Of a DNA stretch of 7,644 nt, positions 5,417 to 7,644 are shown piece after piece. The first letter of the stretch is position 1. Every line of letters starts with the position of its first letter. Made by a program: the position numbers and the translations under genes. The DNA lies in contig CAZIMO010000017.1 in assembly GCA_964540535.1 (NCBI GenBank), forward strand, positions 1 through 7,644, in the 5' to 3' direction. The notes beneath the pieces are model-generated. The model searched no databases. It had not been told where the DNA came from and saw only the letters and a list, made by a program, of their open reading frames with translations. The DNA is from Fimenecus sp964540535 (GTDB taxonomy: Bacteria; Bacillota; Clostridia; Oscillospirales; Acutalibacteraceae).

Positions 5417-6166
5417 TTATTTAATATTAAGTCTTGAGGCAAATATAATTGCTCTTTTTAAGGAATATGCCTCGGAATATCTTTTGAAAATCTGAACCTT
5501 GGTGCATTTTTTTATAACATGCTTTAGCGGGCCTTTGGGCAAAGCCACAGATGGGTGAGAGCCTGTTAACATAATATTCAGAAGAACCCCTAAGCTGTAA
5601 ATGTCTGTAGCAGTATTTGACTGTGTAATGCCGAACTGCTCAGGCGCAGCATATCCCGGAGTGCCTAAAGCCTGCGTGTCCTTCTCTTGTCCGTTAACAA
5701 ATCTGGCAATTGACAAATCTATAAGAACCGCAGTTTTATCTTCTTTTATTATAATATTTGAAGGTTTAATATCACGGTGAACGATTCCTGCTTCATGCAG
5801 AAAAATCAGCGCATCACAAATTTGTATTACATATTTGCAGGCAATTTTCGGTGTAAGAACACCATTTAAAAGAATATCGGAAAGTTTTTCTCCCTCAATA
5901 TATTCTTCAAGTACAATTATACTTGAATCACCGGCACAAACTTCATAAATCATAGGAAGATTTTTATGCTGTTTGTTTTTGAGATATCGGAAAACATCAT
6001 CATTGGTATTTTTTGAAAATCTTTTTATTATATTCTTTTCGGTAGTTTTGTGTTGATAAAGAAAAATTGAAGAATATTCGTTTTCTTTGTACGTAATCTT
6101 CTTTATATAATCTTTATCAAGTGAATTCTCAATATAATTAAGAAGTTCGTTATCGCAGACGTTTAT
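5417..6166 (-). CDS. Ser/Thr protein kinase, 5' end without a normal start codon
   Basis: The reading frame encodes a compact eukaryotic-like kinase of about 249 residues with no membrane segment or sensor domain, so it is probably cytoplasmic. Counting from the ATA at 6166, the likely ATP-site lysine is K48 (NIIKRFS). The catalytic loop is HRDIKPSN (130-137). The metal-binding motif is DLS (150-152) in place of DFG, and the activation segment ends GTPGYAAPEQ (168-177). The glycine-rich loop is degenerate. The only ATG in frame is at 5953, inside the N-lobe, and starting there would lose K48. The frame is open upstream to a TGA at 6175, with no ATG, GTG or TTG. An ATG at 6176 lies one base out of frame. 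Possible explanations are an unusual start, a +1 frameshift, a sequencing error or a recent mutation. It follows the HTH gene directly. Targets are unknown. Confidence 0.8.
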   Translation of the reverse strand: MNVCDNELLNYIENSLDKDYIKKITYKENEYSSIFLYQHKTTEKNIIKRFSKNTNDDVFRYLKNKQHKNLPMIYEVCAGDSSIIVLEEYIEGEKLSDILLNGVLTPKIACKYVIQICDALIFLHEAGIVHRDIKPSNIIIKEDKTAVLIDLSIARFVNGQEKDTQALGTPGYAAPEQFGITQSNTATDIYSLGVLLNIMLTGSHPSVALPKGPLKHVIKKCTKVQIFKRYSEAYSLKRAIIFASRLNIK

Positions 6167-6588
6167 TTCAACTCATCCTCTCCATGCTCAAAAAGCAATT
6201 GGTTGCATTGCATTATCGTCAACTGTTGTTCAAGGGCATAAATAATTATACTATCCCTGCGGATTTTAGGATAAAGCGCTGATTTTTCTGAAATCTTGAG
6301 TGCTTGCTGACATTCATCTAAAGTCATTTTCATTGCCAAAGCGAGGCGGACGATTTTATCTTTACTCGGAATTTTTCTCCCGTTGATTACATCATAGAAA
6401 TAACAGTAACTGAAATCGGCTTTGTTGATAATGTTTGATTTCGAGTAGTTTTTGGATTCGATAATCTCATCCCAAAACGATTTTATATCTTCTTTCACAA
6501 AAGTTTCACTGTGATCCGAAAGAAAATTTTCTAATTTACAGCTTGGACGCTTTAAATCCCGCAATAATTCGGTTGTTGTTTTTGCCAT
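6163..6588 (-). CDS. HTH-domain protein paired with the Ser/Thr kinase
   Basis: The 141-residue soluble protein has a helix-turn-helix of the Cro/C1 (XRE) kind at about residues 49-98. SKSNIINKADFS (49-60) fits the first helix pair, YDVINGRKIPSKDKI (65-79) the recognition helix and turn, and LALAMKMTLDECQQAL (82-97) the closing helices. The end, YPKIRRDSIIIYALEQ (106-121), is conserved, as I recall, in ruminococcal proteins encoded just before Ser/Thr kinases. It may bind DNA or act as a partner or substrate of the kinase; neither is shown. Start ATG at 6588 has aaggag 10 nt upstream. The gene begins 43 nt after the LRR gene ends, with no terminator between, and its 3' end touches the kinase frame, which suggests one transcript and coupled translation. 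Confidence 0.75.
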   Translation of the reverse strand: MAKTTTELLRDLKRPSCKLENFLSDHSETFVKEDIKSFWDEIIESKNYSKSNIINKADFSYCYFYDVINGRKIPSKDKIVRLALAMKMTLDECQQALKISEKSALYPKIRRDSIIIYALEQQLTIMQCNQLLFEHGEDELK

Positions 6589-6631
6589 AACAATACCGCT
6601 CCTTTTATTGAATTGTTTACACCAATTCTTG

Positions 6632-7644
6632 TTAATATGTATATACAGTTCCCTTAAACTTTTTTATATCAGCTTCATCTTTATGACCGCTTTTTATGTA
6701 GATAGTTTTCAAGTTTGTGAATGTATATTTACCTGCAATAGAAGAGGCAGTTAGCATTTCAGACGTTTCTTCAATTCTTAAAGTTTCAAGATACGGATTT
6801 TTTAGCCAACTAGCGAGCAAATAAGAATTATTGGGAAGAGTAAACTCTTTAGTGGGGTTTGAGGGCGGATATGAAACATAGTATTTACCATTTCGAAGTC
6901 CAAATGCTATTCCATTGACGTCATAACCGTTTTTATTTTTAGCATCAACATAGATGGCTTCAAGATTACTCGGCAAACTTGTTTGTTTGGGAAATTTACT
7001 AACATATTCATGACAATTAATAACTCTTAACTGTGACAGTTCAGAAAGATTACACGCATCTACGATGCCTGCAGACCACAAGGGAATTGTATATGTATCA
7101 GGAAATGAAGCAGGACAGCAATACAACAAACGCCATATATTGTCGCGGTAGTAATATAATCCGCCGTTTTCAAATTTGTATCGATTGTTTTTTATAACAA
7201 TTGTCTTCATTGCATAACAGTATTTGGCAAAATTACTGGTTATATCTAAACCAATACCAGGCAAATTTATTGTATGAAGCTTCTGGCAGTTATAAAAGCA
7301 TTCGGATTTGAGGTCAAAAAACGGTCTGTTACCGTCAATACTTATAATTTTGACTTTATCATTATCTTTGAATGCATTTCTTTGTATTTCAACAATGTAC
7401 TGACCGTTATATGATGAAGGTATCACGACATGTTCAGCATTACCCTTGTATTTAGTAATGGCTAAATGTGATTTGTTTCCAGAATATGCAGCAAATTCAA
7501 AAACTTCGGCAGGATCTTCCTGAATGATTTCTTCCTCAGTAGTCGGTTCTGTTTCGGTAGGCGCTTGACTCTGTGTAGGCGCAGTAGTGTTATTGTTATC
7601 CGTAGACGGCTCTTCAGAAGAACTGCTTGTGTCTTTTTCGGTTG
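6632..7644 (-). CDS. BspA-like leucine-rich-repeat surface protein (N-terminus outside window)
   Basis: The frame is open to the right edge, so the gene is partial at its 5' end; 336 residues are visible. Residues 1-46 are a flexible linker rich in T, S, E, P and N (TAPTQSQAPTETEPTTEEE), typical between a membrane anchor or signal peptide and an exported domain. From about 48, LRR_5-type repeats of the BspA family begin, with YKGNAEHVVIPSSYNG, IVEIQRNAFKD and CFYNCQKLHTINLP, and later NLEAIYVDA, LETLRIEET and NLKTIYIKSG. Such proteins mostly bind host, mucin or polymer surfaces. A GTG at 7426 could be taken for the start, but it lies inside the domain and the homologous sequence continues past it. 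No cell-wall anchor is seen at the C-terminus, so any anchor would be N-terminal. It is first in the visible operon, ahead of the HTH and kinase genes. Confidence 0.82.
   Translation of the reverse strand, partial: TEKDTSSSSEEPSTDNNNTTAPTQSQAPTETEPTTEEEIIQEDPAEVFEFAAYSGNKSHLAITKYKGNAEHVVIPSSYNGQYIVEIQRNAFKDNDKVKIISIDGNRPFFDLKSECFYNCQKLHTINLPGIGLDITSNFAKYCYAMKTIVIKNNRYKFENGGLYYYRDNIWRLLYCCPASFPDTYTIPLWSAGIVDACNLSELSQLRVINCHEYVSKFPKQTSLPSNLEAIYVDAKNKNGYDVNGIAFGLRNGKYYVSYPPSNPTKEFTLPNNSYLLASWLKNPYLETLRIEETSEMLTASSIAGKYTFTNLKTIYIKSGHKDEADIKKFKGTVYTY

Noticed and set aside
1..7644. tRNA, rRNA, CRISPR array or insertion sequence
   Set aside because: I saw no cloverleaf, regularly spaced repeats, transposase motifs or terminal repeats with target duplications. 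The 26-nt repeats are not attached to any transposase.

Overview
The window looks like part of a low-GC Clostridia chromosome, probably a gut Oscillospiraceae/Ruminococcus-type bacterium. The evidence is the AT-rich intergenic DNA, AGGAG-type ribosome sites, T-tailed hairpin terminators, a GPH sugar symporter beside GAPDH, secreted proteins with cysteine-pair repeats, a BspA-like leucine-rich-repeat protein, and an HTH + Ser/Thr kinase pair of a type seen in ruminococci. The assignment rests on recognised protein families, not on a database search.

Layout. Positions 1-74 are the last codons of glyceraldehyde-3-phosphate dehydrogenase, closed by a terminator. Positions 198-1724 encode a GPH-family sugar:cation symporter with its own terminator. 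These look like ordinary metabolic genes and appear richer in GC than what follows. From about 1770 the DNA is more AT-rich and accessory in character. A membrane-anchored MerR-family regulator (1828-3195) is followed after a few bases by a MerR-type promoter holding a perfect palindrome, which drives a secreted cysteine-repeat/FN3 protein (3310-4386). A perfect 13-bp bidirectional terminator separates this from a convergent SipW-type signal peptidase (4478-5260, minus). Further right, an operon reads leftwards: a BspA-like LRR surface protein running off the right edge, an HTH protein, and a Ser/Thr kinase whose 5' end has no normal start codon.

How the parts may work together (inference). 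The MerR protein has a cytoplasmic DNA-binding head, about 150 residues outside the membrane and four more membrane segments. It could sense something at the cell surface and act directly on DNA without a kinase. Related promoter sequences lie before the regulator, the secreted protein and, more weakly, the signal peptidase. The last two also share an identical 13-nt element just downstream of the promoter. This suggests a small surface regulon: sensor-regulator, exported protein and a membrane peptidase. The LRR-HTH-kinase operon looks like a second, separate surface/signalling unit. The clearest oddities are the membrane MerR architecture, the repeated atattgcac element, and the kinase start, where a single extra T separates an ATG from the kinase frame.
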